DNA of 64,000 nucleotides from Frankia casuarinae. Its GTDB lineage: Bacteria > Actinomycetota > Actinomycetes > Frankiales > Frankiaceae. The notes under the pieces are model-generated. The model was not told the DNA's origin, did no database searches, and was given only the letters and a program-made list of their open reading frames with translations. Made by a program: the position numbers and the translations under genes. Below, piece after piece: positions 1-8,855 of the stretch (position 1 is its first letter; every line of letters starts with the position of its first letter). Location: assembly GCF_000013345.1 (NCBI RefSeq), contig NC_007777.1, positions 4,278,001 through 4,342,000 of the forward strand. The letters run 5' to 3'.

Positions 1-388
1 TCAGCAGCAGGCCGGTGGTCCCGTCGGCGTACGCGACGACCGGCATGGCCGCCGCCCCGGCAACCAGGGGAAGCAGGGGAACCCGTACCTGCGTCAGTCG
101 GATCGCGCGGACCACCTCGTGGGTGCCCAGGGCCATCGCGGCACTGATCACCCCGACAAAGATCACCCGCAGGGTGAACAGCGGAACGAGGATGACGGCA
201 CCGAGAAGGATGCCGACACCGATGGCGGCCGGCAGATTGCGGCCGGCACGTGAGGGCCGGGACGCCGTCCCGGCGGGCCGGCCGTGATTACCGGACCCAG
301 GCGAGGATCCCGGCGGCGAGGATCCCGGCGGCGCGGATGACCCGGACGGCCCGGACTCAGCCACCGCGCGGCCGTCGACAGTCGTCAT
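1..388 (-). CDS. cdsA: Phosphatidate cytidylyltransferase (CdsA), N-terminal part, cut by window edge
   Basis: The first 129 codons are present; the rest lies before base 1. CdsA makes CDP-diacylglycerol from phosphatidate and CTP at the membrane. The visible protein has a Ser/Pro/Gly-rich N-terminal tail of about 50 residues, then RAGRNLPAAIGVG and two hydrophobic segments, the pattern seen at the start of actinobacterial CdsA. The catalytic C-terminal part cannot be seen. The ATG at 388 is the only good start before the hydrophobic part. It lies 138 bp downstream of frr on the same strand, the usual frr-cdsA order. The tail contains a perfect 15-bp duplication (301-330). The identification rests on the N-terminus plus context. 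Confidence 0.8.
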   Translation of the reverse strand, partial: MTTVDGRAVAESGPSGSSAPPGSSPPGSSPGSGNHGRPAGTASRPSRAGRNLPAAIGVGILLGAVILVPLFTLRVIFVGVISAAMALGTHEVVRAIRLTQVRVPLLPLVAGAAAMPVVAYADGTTGLLL

Positions 389-526
389 GGCTGCCCGGCC
401 GTGGGCAGCGACCGCCGCATCGCGTATGCGTCATGCGCGGATCCGGGGACCGTCCAGGCGATTCCGAGACCATGGGAACCGAACATCGGAGCGAGCGGCC
501 GGTATCGAGAACGGACGCGGGAGTGA

Positions 527-1084
527 TCAAACCGAGAGAAGATCCGATTCCTTGAGCCGAAGAAGTTCATCCACCTGTCCGACGTATCGGTGGGTTGCCT
601 CGTCGAGATCCTTCTCACCCCGCCGGCCCTCGTCCTCGCCGGCATCGCCGTCCCGCACGATCCGATCGATCGTGTCCTTGGCGTGACGTCGGACGTTGCG
701 GATACTCACCCGGGCTTCCTCGGCCTTGGTCCGAGCCACCTTGACAAGATCGCGACGCCGTTGCTCGGACAGCTCCGGAAAAACACACCGGATGATGGTG
801 CCGTCATTGCTCGGGTTGACCCCGAGATCGGAATCACGCACGGCCTTCTCGATCGCCCCCAGGGACGACTTGTCGTAAGGCGTGATGATCACCATACGTG
901 GCTCCGGGATGTGGAACGACGCGAGCTGCTGCACCGGTGTCGGAGCGCCGTAGTAGTCCACCAGGATCTTGGAGAAGACCGCGGGAGTGATACGCCCCGT
1001 GCGGATGTTCGCGAAGTCCTCCCTGGCGACCGAGACCGCCTTCTCCATCTTCTCCTCGGCCTCGAGAAGCGTGTCGTCGATCAC
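527..1084 (-). CDS. frr: Ribosome recycling factor
   Basis: 185 residues, the standard length of the family. RRF, with EF-G, splits the post-termination ribosome. The sequence carries the family's opening ALLEADEKM-like stretch ([12 protein letters not shown]), the NIRTGRITP motif and the closing helix [19 protein letters not shown] chose the GTG at 1084 because GGAAGG lies 9 bases upstream and the protein then begins where other RRFs do; the reading frame stays open further upstream but without family similarity. It sits between tsf and cdsA as in other actinobacteria, but the pyrH gene that normally separates it from tsf is absent. Confidence 0.97.
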   Translation of the reverse strand: MIDDTLLEAEEKMEKAVSVAREDFANIRTGRITPAVFSKILVDYYGAPTPVQQLASFHIPEPRMVIITPYDKSSLGAIEKAVRDSDLGVNPSNDGTIIRCVFPELSEQRRRDLVKVARTKAEEARVSIRNVRRHAKDTIDRIVRDGDAGEDEGRRGEKDLDEATHRYVGQVDELLRLKESDLLSV

Positions 1085-1360
1085 CGCATTTCCTTCCGTC
1101 TGTTCCTGGTCCGCCGGCGTCCACCGGGCGCCGGTCCTGTCATCACCGCGGTTCGGCCGAGCGCAGCCGAGTTCGTCGTCCCAGGGGCGAAGCCGTCCCG
1201 CCCGGTCCCGGATTCGCCTGACCGATGATCGCACAGCCGCCGCCTGCAGTGTGCCCTACCACGACGTCCCCGCCGACCTGGGCCGACACCGCACCCACCG
1301 AGAAGCCTCGGAGCCGACGGCCGCCGGCCACCCGACAGGGAGCCGGCGGTCCGACGACGC
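1085..1360. other. Spacer between tsf and frr where pyrH is expected
   Basis: These 276 bases hold no recognisable gene. In most actinobacteria the UMP kinase gene pyrH (about 720 bp) lies between tsf and frr. I read all three minus frames and found neither PyrH motifs nor an obvious relic. The spacer is GC-rich and unremarkable apart from the frr ribosome binding site near 1093. Confidence 0.7.
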
Positions 1361-1975
1361 TCAGGCCTGGCGGATGTTGAACCGGGAGAACCGACCGACC
1401 TCGATCTTCTCACCCAGTGACGCGCCGGCCTGGTCGAGCAGAGCTCGGATGGTCACCTTGCCGTCCTTCACCCATGGCTGGTCAAGCAGCACGCTGCTCT
1501 TCACATACCCGTTGACGCGCCCTTCAACGATCTTCGCGATCGCCTGCTCGGGCTTGCCCTCCTCGCGGGCCGCGGCCTCGTAGATCTTTCGCTCCGCCTC
1601 GAGGACCTCGTTCGGGATCTGCTCGGCGGTGACGTACAGCGGGTCCGCCGCGGCGATGTGCTGCGCGAGATCGCGGGCGAGTTGCTTGAAGTCCTCGGTC
1701 TTGGCCACGAAGTCCGTCTCGCAGCGAAGCTCGACGAGCACGCCGAGGGTGGGCGGGAGCTGCGGGTCGGTCCGGTGCAGATAGGACTCGACCAGGCCGT
1801 TGGCGGCGCTGCGTGCCGCACGCTTGGCGACCTGCGCCTTGCCCTTCTCCCGCAGCCAGGACTTCGCCTTCTCGAAGTCCCCGGCGTTGTCGACCAACGC
1901 CTTCTTGACGTCGCTCATCCCAGCGCCGGTGAGCTCCCGGAGCTTCCGGATGTCAGCGACTGAAATCTCTGCCAT
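1361..1975 (-). CDS. tsf: Translation elongation factor Ts
   Basis: 204 residues. EF-Ts is the guanine nucleotide exchange factor for EF-Tu. The N-terminal UBA-like domain (ISVADIRKLRELTGAGMSD, residues 4-22) and the core motif CETDFVAKTEDF, which contacts EF-Tu, are both present. It ends with GEKIEVGRFSRFNI, the normal C-terminal motif, so it is complete, but it is the short form of the family, well below the roughly 270-280 residues of the Streptomyces and Mycobacterium proteins. It follows rpsB by 265 bp on the same strand. ATG start. Confidence 0.97.
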   Translation of the reverse strand: MAEISVADIRKLRELTGAGMSDVKKALVDNAGDFEKAKSWLREKGKAQVAKRAARSAANGLVESYLHRTDPQLPPTLGVLVELRCETDFVAKTEDFKQLARDLAQHIAAADPLYVTAEQIPNEVLEAERKIYEAAAREEGKPEQAIAKIVEGRVNGYVKSSVLLDQPWVKDGKVTIRALLDQAGASLGEKIEVGRFSRFNIRQA

Positions 1976-2240
1976 GGTGCTCTTCTCGTCGGTGTGGGTC
2001 TGGATGCTGTCGTAGTTCTATCGGCCCCGGTCCCGCGGTGCCCGCCGGGCGCCGCGGGAGCGCCCGCCCGAGCGGCCCTGGCTGCGCGCCCGATCCGGTG
2101 CACGGGTCCGACCACCGGAACCAGGCCTGACATTCGGGAGCGGTGGTCCCCGACCCGACTCGGGGAACCACCGTCATCCTCACACAATGTCACCGTTGGT
2201 CGATCGCCACCACCGCAGGCGAATGAGACGCGGTAGCGGG

Positions 2241-3110
2241 TCAGACCGCGGTGCCGACCGCGGCGTCCGGCCGTGTCCCGTCCGCGGGCTCCGCCGTCGC
2301 CGGCTCCACCGCACCCGGGGCCTCGGCAGGTGCCTCACCACGCAGCAGGGCCTGCTCCCACTCGGCGAGCGGCTCCTCACCCGCGGACTGCTCGGGCTTG
2401 GCATCGGCAGAGCTCGAGGCGCCCGCACGGGCCATCAGACCGTCCGCGACCGCATCGGCGACCACCCGGGTGAGCAGGGCAGCGCTGCGGATCGCGTCGT
2501 CGTTGCCGGGGATCGGGTAGTCGACCTCGTCCGGGTCGCAGTTCGTGTCGAGAATCGCCACGACGGGAATGCCGAGCTTGCGGGCCTCACCGACGGCGAT
2601 GTGCTCCTTCTTGGTGTCGACGACCCACACCGCGCTCGGCACCCGGCTCATGTCGCGGATACCGCCGAGGGTGCGCTCCAGCTTGACCTTCTCCCGGGTC
2701 AGCACGAGCTGCTCCTTCTTCGTGCGCACCTCGGTACCACCGGTCACCTCGATCTCCTCGAGCTCCTTGAGCCGCTGAAGACGCTTGTAGACCGTGGAGA
2801 AGTTGGTCAACATGCCACCGAGCCACCGCTCCTTGACGTACGGCATTCCGACCCGGGCCGCGTGTTCCTCGATTGCCTCCTGGGCCTGCTTCTTCGTCCC
2901 GATGAACAGGACCGTCCCACCGTGCGCCACGGTCTCCTTGACGAAGTCGTAGGCGCGGTCGATGTAGGACAGTGTCTGCTGCAGGTCGATGATGTAAATG
3001 CCGTTACGTTCGGTGAAGATGTACCGCTTCATCTTCGGATTCCAGCGCTTGGTCTGGTGCCCGAAGTGCACACCGCTCTCCAGCAGCTGCTTCATGGTGA
3101 CGACGGCCAT
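2241..3110 (-). CDS. rpsB: 30S ribosomal protein S2
   Basis: 289 residues. The body (residues 1 to about 225) is a typical S2: [22 protein letters not shown], then [11 protein letters not shown] and [32 protein letters not shown]. The last 60 residues are an Ala/Glu/Pro-rich low-complexity tail common in high-GC actinobacteria. A strong ribosome binding site, AAGGAG, lies 9 bases before the ATG at 3110. It is the first gene of the rpsB-tsf unit; an 8-bp inverted repeat lies about 130 bp upstream. Confidence 0.98.
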   Translation of the reverse strand: MAVVTMKQLLESGVHFGHQTKRWNPKMKRYIFTERNGIYIIDLQQTLSYIDRAYDFVKETVAHGGTVLFIGTKKQAQEAIEEHAARVGMPYVKERWLGGMLTNFSTVYKRLQRLKELEEIEVTGGTEVRTKKEQLVLTREKVKLERTLGGIRDMSRVPSAVWVVDTKKEHIAVGEARKLGIPVVAILDTNCDPDEVDYPIPGNDDAIRSAALLTRVVADAVADGLMARAGASSSADAKPEQSAGEEPLAEWEQALLRGEAPAEAPGAVEPATAEPADGTRPDAAVGTAV

Positions 3111-3579
3111 CGGACGTCGCTCCTTCCCGCCCGGCCTGGGCCGGGACGCCTCGGTTGTGACGGCGCCATCTGACGACGGCAGCCCCTGACGCCCGATTGG
3201 TCGTGGCCGCCGCTGTGCGGCGGACCGAGGAGACCCTTCCGATGATCAGATCCGGATCATCGACAGTGGGCGTGCGAACTGGGCCCGGTGGACGGGCCCT
3301 GCGATCGATGATACCCGCCGGGCACGAGGATCCATCGGACTACCACATCGGATCGGATCAACGGACCGGCCGGCGATGTCCACAGAGCGCGGGCATCGAC
3401 AGCACGCGGCGGGAGTTATCCACAGATCACACGGCCGGTCTACCCAACGGCGTCAAAACGCCGCACCGTGGACGAGGCCGGTCCGCTCCCCCTTCGGACC
3501 GGCACAGCGGCGGCCGGACGAGCGGACCTGGACCGGATCCGGCCGCCGCGCCTCCCCCGGACCCGGAGGTGTCACCGTC
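3111..3579. other. Divergent intergenic region between rpsB and the M23 peptidase gene
   Basis: 469 bases with no supported gene. It must hold the promoters of rpsB (minus) and the peptidase (plus). It contains an 8-bp inverted repeat at 3240-3262 and a single perfect DnaA-box-like nonamer TTATCCACA at 3416-3424, with a second weaker TGTCCACAG at 3378-3386. One or two boxes are not enough to propose an origin. Confidence 0.5.
3240..3262. promoter_or_regulatory. 8-bp inverted repeat upstream of rpsB
   Basis: CGATGATC, a 7-base spacer, then GATCATCG, a perfect inverted repeat 130 bases before the rpsB start. Its position would suit an operator or a leader hairpin for the rpsB-tsf transcript. 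No protein is known to bind it; the role is inference. Confidence 0.3.
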
Positions 3580-5010
3580 ATGCCCCCTTTGCCACGCTTC
3601 GACCCGCTCTGGCTCGTCATCCCGGCGGTCGCCATCCTGATCGCCCTGGGACGGCCCGTCACGATGCCGATCAAGCCACACGCCGACGGGCCACGCCTCG
3701 TCCTGGCGGCACGTGATCCGCAACGGAGCACCACCGCCTTGCCCGAGTCCTTGTCCGAGCCTGGGCGGTCTGCCCCGTCCGGTGCGACCGACTCCGCCGG
3801 TGGGCTCGGCCCCGGTGACGGATTCCGTACCGAGCCCCGCCACGACGTCATCGAGCAGGCTCTGGGGGTCAGCCAGGTTCGGGCTGTGGTGAGGACCGCG
3901 GGCCCACCTCCTCTCAGGCTCACCCCCGGCACGTCGGCGGAACCCTCGACGACACCTGCTCCGTCCACGGCGCGGTCAACGCCGGCGGCACATCCGGCCC
4001 CCTCGCCCCCGGCCCCCGCGCCGAAGGCGACCTCGTCACCTCGACGACCGGCGACTCCCGCCGTCCGGCCTCCCTCCGCCCCACGATCCCTCCGGCCGGC
4101 GGCCCGCCGGGCCGGGGAACGAACGCGGCCGGCCGTGACCCCGCCGGCCGCTGGCCCGCTGGGCGGCGGAGAAGGGGACGAGCACCCGGACCCGCCACCC
4201 GGCGACGTCGGACCGGAGAACTCCGCGGCACCGCCGGCCCACGGCGGCGGGGTCCGGGCTCTGCGATGGCCGTTGTCGGGGGCCGTCACGGTGAGCCGCG
4301 GTTTCAAACGCCCGCCTTCGCCCTACGGACCCGGTCATCGCGGAGTCGACCTCAAGGCCTCTCCGGCCGCCCCGGTTCTCGCCGCGGCCGACGGGGTGGT
4401 GAGTTTCGCCGGGTCCGTGGCGAACCGCGGCATCGTCACCGTCACGCATGGCGACCTCCGCACGACCTACGAACCACTGACGCCGGCGATCAGCCCCGGA
4501 ACCGCGGTCCGAGCCGGAGACCTGCTCGGCTGGATGAGCGATGGCCATCCAGGCTGTCCGGTGGCCGCATGCCTGCACTGGGGGCTTCTGCGCGGGATAG
4601 ACTACCTCGATCCCCTGCTGTTCTTCCGCAGAACTCCGCCCCGCCTCCTGCCCCTCCTCCCAGCAGATCGCTCCCCTGGGTCCCCCGGCCTTGTCTCAGG
4701 CTCGGGGGTGAGCCTGCTCGAAGGCCGCGCGCAACCGTTCCGGTGTCACATGGGTGTAGATCTGCGTGGTCGCGAGACTCGCATGGCCGAGAAATTCCTG
4801 GACGGAGCGCAGATCGGCCCCGCCTTCCAGCATGTGCGTCGCCGCCGAATGCCGCAGACCATGCGGAGTCAGGCCGGCCGGAGCGACACCGGCCGCCACC
4901 CTCGTCGTCAGAATCCGCCGTACCGTGCGCGGATCGAGGCGACCTCCGCGCAGGCCGAGGAGCAGCGCACGCCCGCTACGAGCGGTCATCAGCCGCGGCC
5001 GTCCCGTTGA
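3580..5010 (+). CDS. Secreted or membrane-anchored M23 (LytM-type) peptidase
   Basis: 476 residues as read. Residues 7-25 form one hydrophobic signal/anchor segment, residues about 40-230 are a Pro/Ala/Ser-rich linker, and the M23 zinc-peptidase domain follows (about 235-345). The metal motif HRGVD is at about 253-257; the second motif reads CLHWG near 331, where Cys replaces the first His of the usual HxH, a variant I cannot call active or inactive. Such proteins cut or bind peptidoglycan peptides outside the cell. The ATG at 3580 has GGAGG 10 bases upstream. Family similarity ends near residue 365 (about 4670), yet the frame runs on to 5010, antisense to the last 315 bases of xerC. A stop or frame may have been lost. 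Confidence 0.85.
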   Translation: MPPLPRFDPLWLVIPAVAILIALGRPVTMPIKPHADGPRLVLAARDPQRSTTALPESLSEPGRSAPSGATDSAGGLGPGDGFRTEPRHDVIEQALGVSQVRAVVRTAGPPPLRLTPGTSAEPSTTPAPSTARSTPAAHPAPSPPAPAPKATSSPRRPATPAVRPPSAPRSLRPAARRAGERTRPAVTPPAAGPLGGGEGDEHPDPPPGDVGPENSAAPPAHGGGVRALRWPLSGAVTVSRGFKRPPSPYGPGHRGVDLKASPAAPVLAAADGVVSFAGSVANRGIVTVTHGDLRTTYEPLTPAISPGTAVRAGDLLGWMSDGHPGCPVAACLHWGLLRGIDYLDPLLFFRRTPPRLLPLLPADRSPGSPGLVSGSGVSLLEGRAQPFRCHMGVDLRGRETRMAEKFLDGAQIGPAFQHVRRRRMPQTMRSQAGRSDTGRHPRRQNPPYRARIEATSAQAEEQRTPATSGHQPRPSR

Positions 5011-5781
5011 TCTCCAGGACCGTAGGGCGGCCACCGCCGGCACACCGAACGGCACGCTGCGTTCCTTGCCGCCCTTACCGAGGACCCGCAGCAACCTTCG
5101 GTCGTCATCAATGTGCCCCAGGTCAAGACCGCACAGCTCGGACACCCGGATTCCGCTGCCATACAGAAGCTCGAGAACGAGTGCGTCCCGCAGCTCCACC
5201 GCCCGCCGTACGACCCGCTCGGAGTCTGCCGTCGAGTCCGGCAGCCCGGACGGCTGCGACGTGCCCGGGGGCGACACATCAGGCGAAGGGTTCTCAAGGA
5301 GCTGACGCGCGGCCGCGGCGGTGAGCACCTCAGGCACCCTTCTGACCGTACGGTTACCCACGAGCCGTGCGGCGACGTCGGTGTCGAGGAAGCCATGGCG
5401 CGCCGCATAGGAAGAGAAGACCCGGGCCATCGAGGCGCGCCGGGCCAGGCTTGCCGGCGCCGCCCCGGCGGCGCGCATCGAAGCGAGCCAGCTCCGCAAA
5501 AGCGCCAGATCGAGGTCGGCGAGGACCGAACAGCCCATCCGCTCCGCATGAGCGCGCAGGTTAGCGAGGTCGGCGGCGTAGGCACGCACGGTCTCAGGAG
5601 ATCGGGCCAGCTCCGCGATGAGGTGGCGGAGAAAACCCGCGACCGCCGTGTCCCAGTCGGACTCGGGTGTCTCGACGATCTCGACTGGCCGGGCGTCTGA
5701 TCCACACGTCGCTCGGGAGCGCTGCCGCGGCAGAAGCCGACCGTCGGCGGGCTCCTCGGCGCTCTCGCCTCGCAGGACCAT
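4696..5781 (-). CDS. xerC: Tyrosine recombinase XerC
   Basis: 361 residues. XerC resolves chromosome dimers at dif. The N-terminal SAM-like DNA-binding domain (FLRHLIAELARSPETVRAYAADL) is followed by the catalytic domain with Arg in GSGIRVSEL, Lys in GKGGKER, the HGLRHSAATH box and GHASLATTQIYTHV carrying the Tyr nucleophile, so the full R-K-H-R-H-Y set is present. A 40-residue insertion separates the two domains (residues about 150-190). I prefer the ATG at 5781; one at 5853 is also in frame and lies only 15 bases after the dprA stop. The 3' end overlaps the converging M23 frame. Confidence 0.93.
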   Translation of the reverse strand: MVLRGESAEEPADGRLLPRQRSRATCGSDARPVEIVETPESDWDTAVAGFLRHLIAELARSPETVRAYAADLANLRAHAERMGCSVLADLDLALLRSWLASMRAAGAAPASLARRASMARVFSSYAARHGFLDTDVAARLVGNRTVRRVPEVLTAAAARQLLENPSPDVSPPGTSQPSGLPDSTADSERVVRRAVELRDALVLELLYGSGIRVSELCGLDLGHIDDDRRLLRVLGKGGKERSVPFGVPAVAALRSWRSTGRPRLMTARSGRALLLGLRGGRLDPRTVRRILTTRVAAGVAPAGLTPHGLRHSAATHMLEGGADLRSVQEFLGHASLATTQIYTHVTPERLRAAFEQAHPRA

Positions 5782-5868
5782 GAGACGACCGTGGCAACAT
5801 CGATGGTTCTCGTCAAGACGCCGCGGCGTCCGTGACACTGCACCCGGGGACATTGCATCCGGGCTGAC

Positions 5869-7323
5869 TCAGGTCTCCCCGTCGGGGTTTTCGCCGTCGG
5901 GGTTTTCCCCGTCGAGTCCCGGATCCGCGGTACTGCGCGTCGGGGAACGATCCGCCCCGCCGTGGGCGGCACCCGGTTGGGTACCGGACCTCCTGCCGGA
6001 CGTTGCGGGATGGGACGGGTTCGACGGCGCTCGGCCCAGATCCGTGAGGCGGTAACCGCCCGCCACGTTCTCGACCAGCCCCTCCACCGCGAGTGGGCCC
6101 AGCATCGCCAGCACCGCCTCGGGGCGCAGGCCGGTGCGGCGCGCCAGCACGGACACCCCGACGGCAGCGCGGGCCGGCATCGCGTCGAGAAGCTCGCGCA
6201 CCGCCTCGGACAATCCGTCCCGCGGGCCATTCCCGCTCGCCGGCCGCTGTACGAGCGATCCGATACTCGCGATTTCCTCCCTGATGTCCTCGGCCCCGGT
6301 GACCAGAACCGTCTGTTCACGGAAGTCCCGGAGCAGCCGGTGACAGCCTGCGCTCATGGCGCTGGTCACCGGTCCCGGAACGACCATGACGGGACGACCG
6401 AGCCGACGGGTGTGGGCGACCGTGTTCAGCGCGCCGCTACGGTGGCCCGCCTCGACCAGGACCGTCCCCCGGGACAGAGCCGCGATGATGCGATTACGGG
6501 TGAGGAATCGGCGTCGGTACGGCGGCGTGCCCGGCGACACCTCGCTGACTACCGCCCCGGTACGGGCGATCTCCTCCAGCAGTTCCACATGGGCGGTCGG
6601 GTAGGGAACGTCAACACCCCCGGCGAGCACCGCCACCGTCGGTCCGGCTGCGGCCAACGCCCCCCGATGTGCCGCTGCGTCAATGCCGAACGCGGCTCCC
6701 GACACCACGGCCCATCCCTGTTCCGCCATCGCAAACGCGATCTCTCCGGCGAGATGCAGCCCGTAGCTGGTCGCGGTCCGGCAGCCCACGACTGTGACCG
6801 CCCGGGGTGGGAGCTCGCTCAGGTTGAGCGGACCGCGAACCCACAGAGCCAGTGGAGTGCCGATCATCGAACCATCCCCCGCGTCCCGAAGGCGGTCCAG
6901 GGCATCCAGTTCGAGGGGCCACTCGGCGTCCTGGGGACAGACCAGCCGGGCGCCGGCGCGCCATGCCGCGTCCAGGTCCCGAACCGGATCGACACTCGGA
7001 TGCGCCGCCCGGAGCGCATTCCACACCTCGAACGCACCCCGACGCCTGACCTCGACGGCCACGCGACGATGTTCCGGGCCGAAGACGCGAGCCAGGGCGA
7101 CACGGGCCAACCGCTCGGGATCCGACCAGTCGCTGTCACCCGGTGCCACCCTCCCGGGCGCGGAAGCGGGATCCGCCCCCCGGGCATCCGGCGGAGTCGT
7201 CGAGCTCATGTCCCACTCCCTGAAGACGGCACCGGATGCGGCTTCTTCTGCGGCTTCTTCCTGCTGGGCGACACGGTTCACGTCACGGTCAGGAGCGTCC
7301 CCATGGGGGTCTCCCACGCTCAT
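5869..7323 (-). CDS. dprA: DNA processing protein DprA
   Basis: 484 residues. DprA loads RecA on incoming single-stranded DNA during transformation; in actinobacteria its role is less clear. The Rossmann-fold core has VTVVGCRTATSYG, VVSGAAFGIDAAAHRGAL, AGGVDVPYP and FLTRNRIIAALSRGTVLVEAG. A winged-helix domain (VRELLDAMPARAAVGVSVLARRTG) follows near residues 385-440, and the last 30 residues carry the repeat NPDGE twice. The ATG at 7323 overlaps the comM stop as ATGA, which implies coupled translation; a later ATG at 7209 is possible. Confidence 0.93.
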   Translation of the reverse strand: MSVGDPHGDAPDRDVNRVAQQEEAAEEAASGAVFREWDMSSTTPPDARGADPASAPGRVAPGDSDWSDPERLARVALARVFGPEHRRVAVEVRRRGAFEVWNALRAAHPSVDPVRDLDAAWRAGARLVCPQDAEWPLELDALDRLRDAGDGSMIGTPLALWVRGPLNLSELPPRAVTVVGCRTATSYGLHLAGEIAFAMAEQGWAVVSGAAFGIDAAAHRGALAAAGPTVAVLAGGVDVPYPTAHVELLEEIARTGAVVSEVSPGTPPYRRRFLTRNRIIAALSRGTVLVEAGHRSGALNTVAHTRRLGRPVMVVPGPVTSAMSAGCHRLLRDFREQTVLVTGAEDIREEIASIGSLVQRPASGNGPRDGLSEAVRELLDAMPARAAVGVSVLARRTGLRPEAVLAMLGPLAVEGLVENVAGGYRLTDLGRAPSNPSHPATSGRRSGTQPGAAHGGADRSPTRSTADPGLDGENPDGENPDGET

Positions 7324-8855
7324 GCCGACCACCCGGGCAATCTCAGATCCAGCGCGGCACCGAACTGCTCGGGACCGGGCGTGCCCCGGCCGGCGAGATC
7401 GGCGAAGGTCCACGCCAACCTCAGGACACGGTCGAGACCGCGCGCGGTGAGCAGGCCTCTTTCGAATGCCCGCTCGGCCACGGCCGTCGCCCTCGCCGGC
7501 AGCGGCCACAGGCGGCGCATCGCCGGCCCCGGCACCTCCGCGTTGAGCCGCCACGGCGTTCCGGCCAGTCGGACCCGGGTCGCATCCTGGGCCGCGGCGA
7601 CCCGCGCCGCGACAACCGCGGACGAATCACCCTGGCCACGGTCCGCCCGTAGCTCCGCCCGGCTGGGAGCGCTCAACGCCACCTGGATGTCGATCCGATC
7701 CAGGAGCGGCCCGGACAGACGGGCCAGATAGCGCCGACGGACCAGGCTCGGACATTCGCAGCCCACCGCGCGCGGGCCACGGGCCTTCGAACACGGGCAG
7801 GGATTCGCCGCCAGAACCAGCTGAAAGCGGGCGGGAAACCGGGTCGTCGCGCGAGCGCGGGCGATCTCGATCTCTCCGCTCTCCAACGGTTGACGTAGCG
7901 CATCGAGACTTTGACGGGTAAACTCCGGAGCCTCGTCCAAAAATAGGATGCCCCGGTGCGCCTGACTGGCCAGCCCGGGCCGGATCACCGTCGAGCCTGC
8001 CCCGACGAGTGCCGCCGGGGTCGCGCTGTGGTGCGGGCTGCGATACGGCGGTCGGGTGACGAGCGGGCAGTCCGCGGGCAGCAGGCCGGCGACCGAATGG
8101 ACCGCGGTCACCTCGAGAGCGGCCTCGGTACCGAGGTTCGGCAGCAACCCGGGCAGTCTGTCGGCCAGCATGGTCTTGCCACTGCCGGGCGGCCCCTGCA
8201 TGAACAGGTGGTGGCCACCGGCCGCCGCGACCTCGACGGCCAGCCGGCCCCTGCTCTGCCCCGCCACGTCCGCCAGATCCCCGGCCTGACCGTCGGTGGA
8301 GGCAGCTTCGGTCGTGGGGGCCGCCACGGGCTCGGCGGCGATCTCTCCCCGCAGGAGCGCCAGCACACTGATGAGATCGACAGCGGGCTCCACCACCGCG
8401 CCCGGTACCAGCGCCGCCTCGGCGGCGTTGCCCGCCGGCACCACGACCCGTTCGACACCGGCAGCCACCGCCCGAAGTACCGCCGGGAGCACCCCGCGGA
8501 CACCGCGCACCCGGCCATCCAGCGCCAACTCGCCGATGAGTACCCGACGGAGCAGGGCGGCGCGCGGCACCACGCCGGCCGCGGTGAGGATCGCCACCGC
8601 CATGGCCAGGTCGAAACCACTGCCCGATTTCGGGAGGGTGGCGGGGAACAACCCGAGCGTGATGCGCCGATCAGGCCACCGTTGGCCCGAGTTCACGATC
8701 GCGGCGCGAATCCGATCCCGCGACTCATGCAACGCGGCATCGGGCAGACCGATGAGAGTCAGCCGCGGAAGACCATCGGCGAGATCCGCCTCCACCTCGA
8801 CGATGTGACCTTCGACCCCGACGACCGCCACCGCCCGGGCCCGCGCGAGAGCCAT
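7320..8855 (-). CDS. comM: ComM/YifB family Mg-chelatase-like AAA+ ATPase
   Basis: 511 residues. ComM is a hexameric helicase that promotes branch migration during recombination in transformation. The N-terminal Lon-substrate-like domain begins MALARARAVAVVGVEG and contains GLPDAALHESRDRIRAA; the AAA+ domain has Walker A GPPGSGKTM and Walker B ILFLDEAPEF, then a Cys cluster (CPCSKARGPRAVGCEC) typical of the family, and a C-terminal helical domain. Its ATG shares one base with the yraN stop (TGATG), and its own stop overlaps dprA as ATGA, so yraN-comM-dprA looks like one coupled unit. Confidence 0.96.
   Translation of the reverse strand: MALARARAVAVVGVEGHIVEVEADLADGLPRLTLIGLPDAALHESRDRIRAAIVNSGQRWPDRRITLGLFPATLPKSGSGFDLAMAVAILTAAGVVPRAALLRRVLIGELALDGRVRGVRGVLPAVLRAVAAGVERVVVPAGNAAEAALVPGAVVEPAVDLISVLALLRGEIAAEPVAAPTTEAASTDGQAGDLADVAGQSRGRLAVEVAAAGGHHLFMQGPPGSGKTMLADRLPGLLPNLGTEAALEVTAVHSVAGLLPADCPLVTRPPYRSPHHSATPAALVGAGSTVIRPGLASQAHRGILFLDEAPEFTRQSLDALRQPLESGEIEIARARATTRFPARFQLVLAANPCPCSKARGPRAVGCECPSLVRRRYLARLSGPLLDRIDIQVALSAPSRAELRADRGQGDSSAVVAARVAAAQDATRVRLAGTPWRLNAEVPGPAMRRLWPLPARATAVAERAFERGLLTARGLDRVLRLAWTFADLAGRGTPGPEQFGAALDLRLPGWSA

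Noticed and set aside
2187-3173. Long open frame antisense to rpsB
   Set aside because: Shadow of rpsB with Arg/His/Leu-rich composition and no family similarity.
3378-3424. DnaA-box-like sequences as a replication origin
   Set aside because: Only one perfect and one weak box; no dnaA or dnaN nearby and no AT-rich unwinding region.
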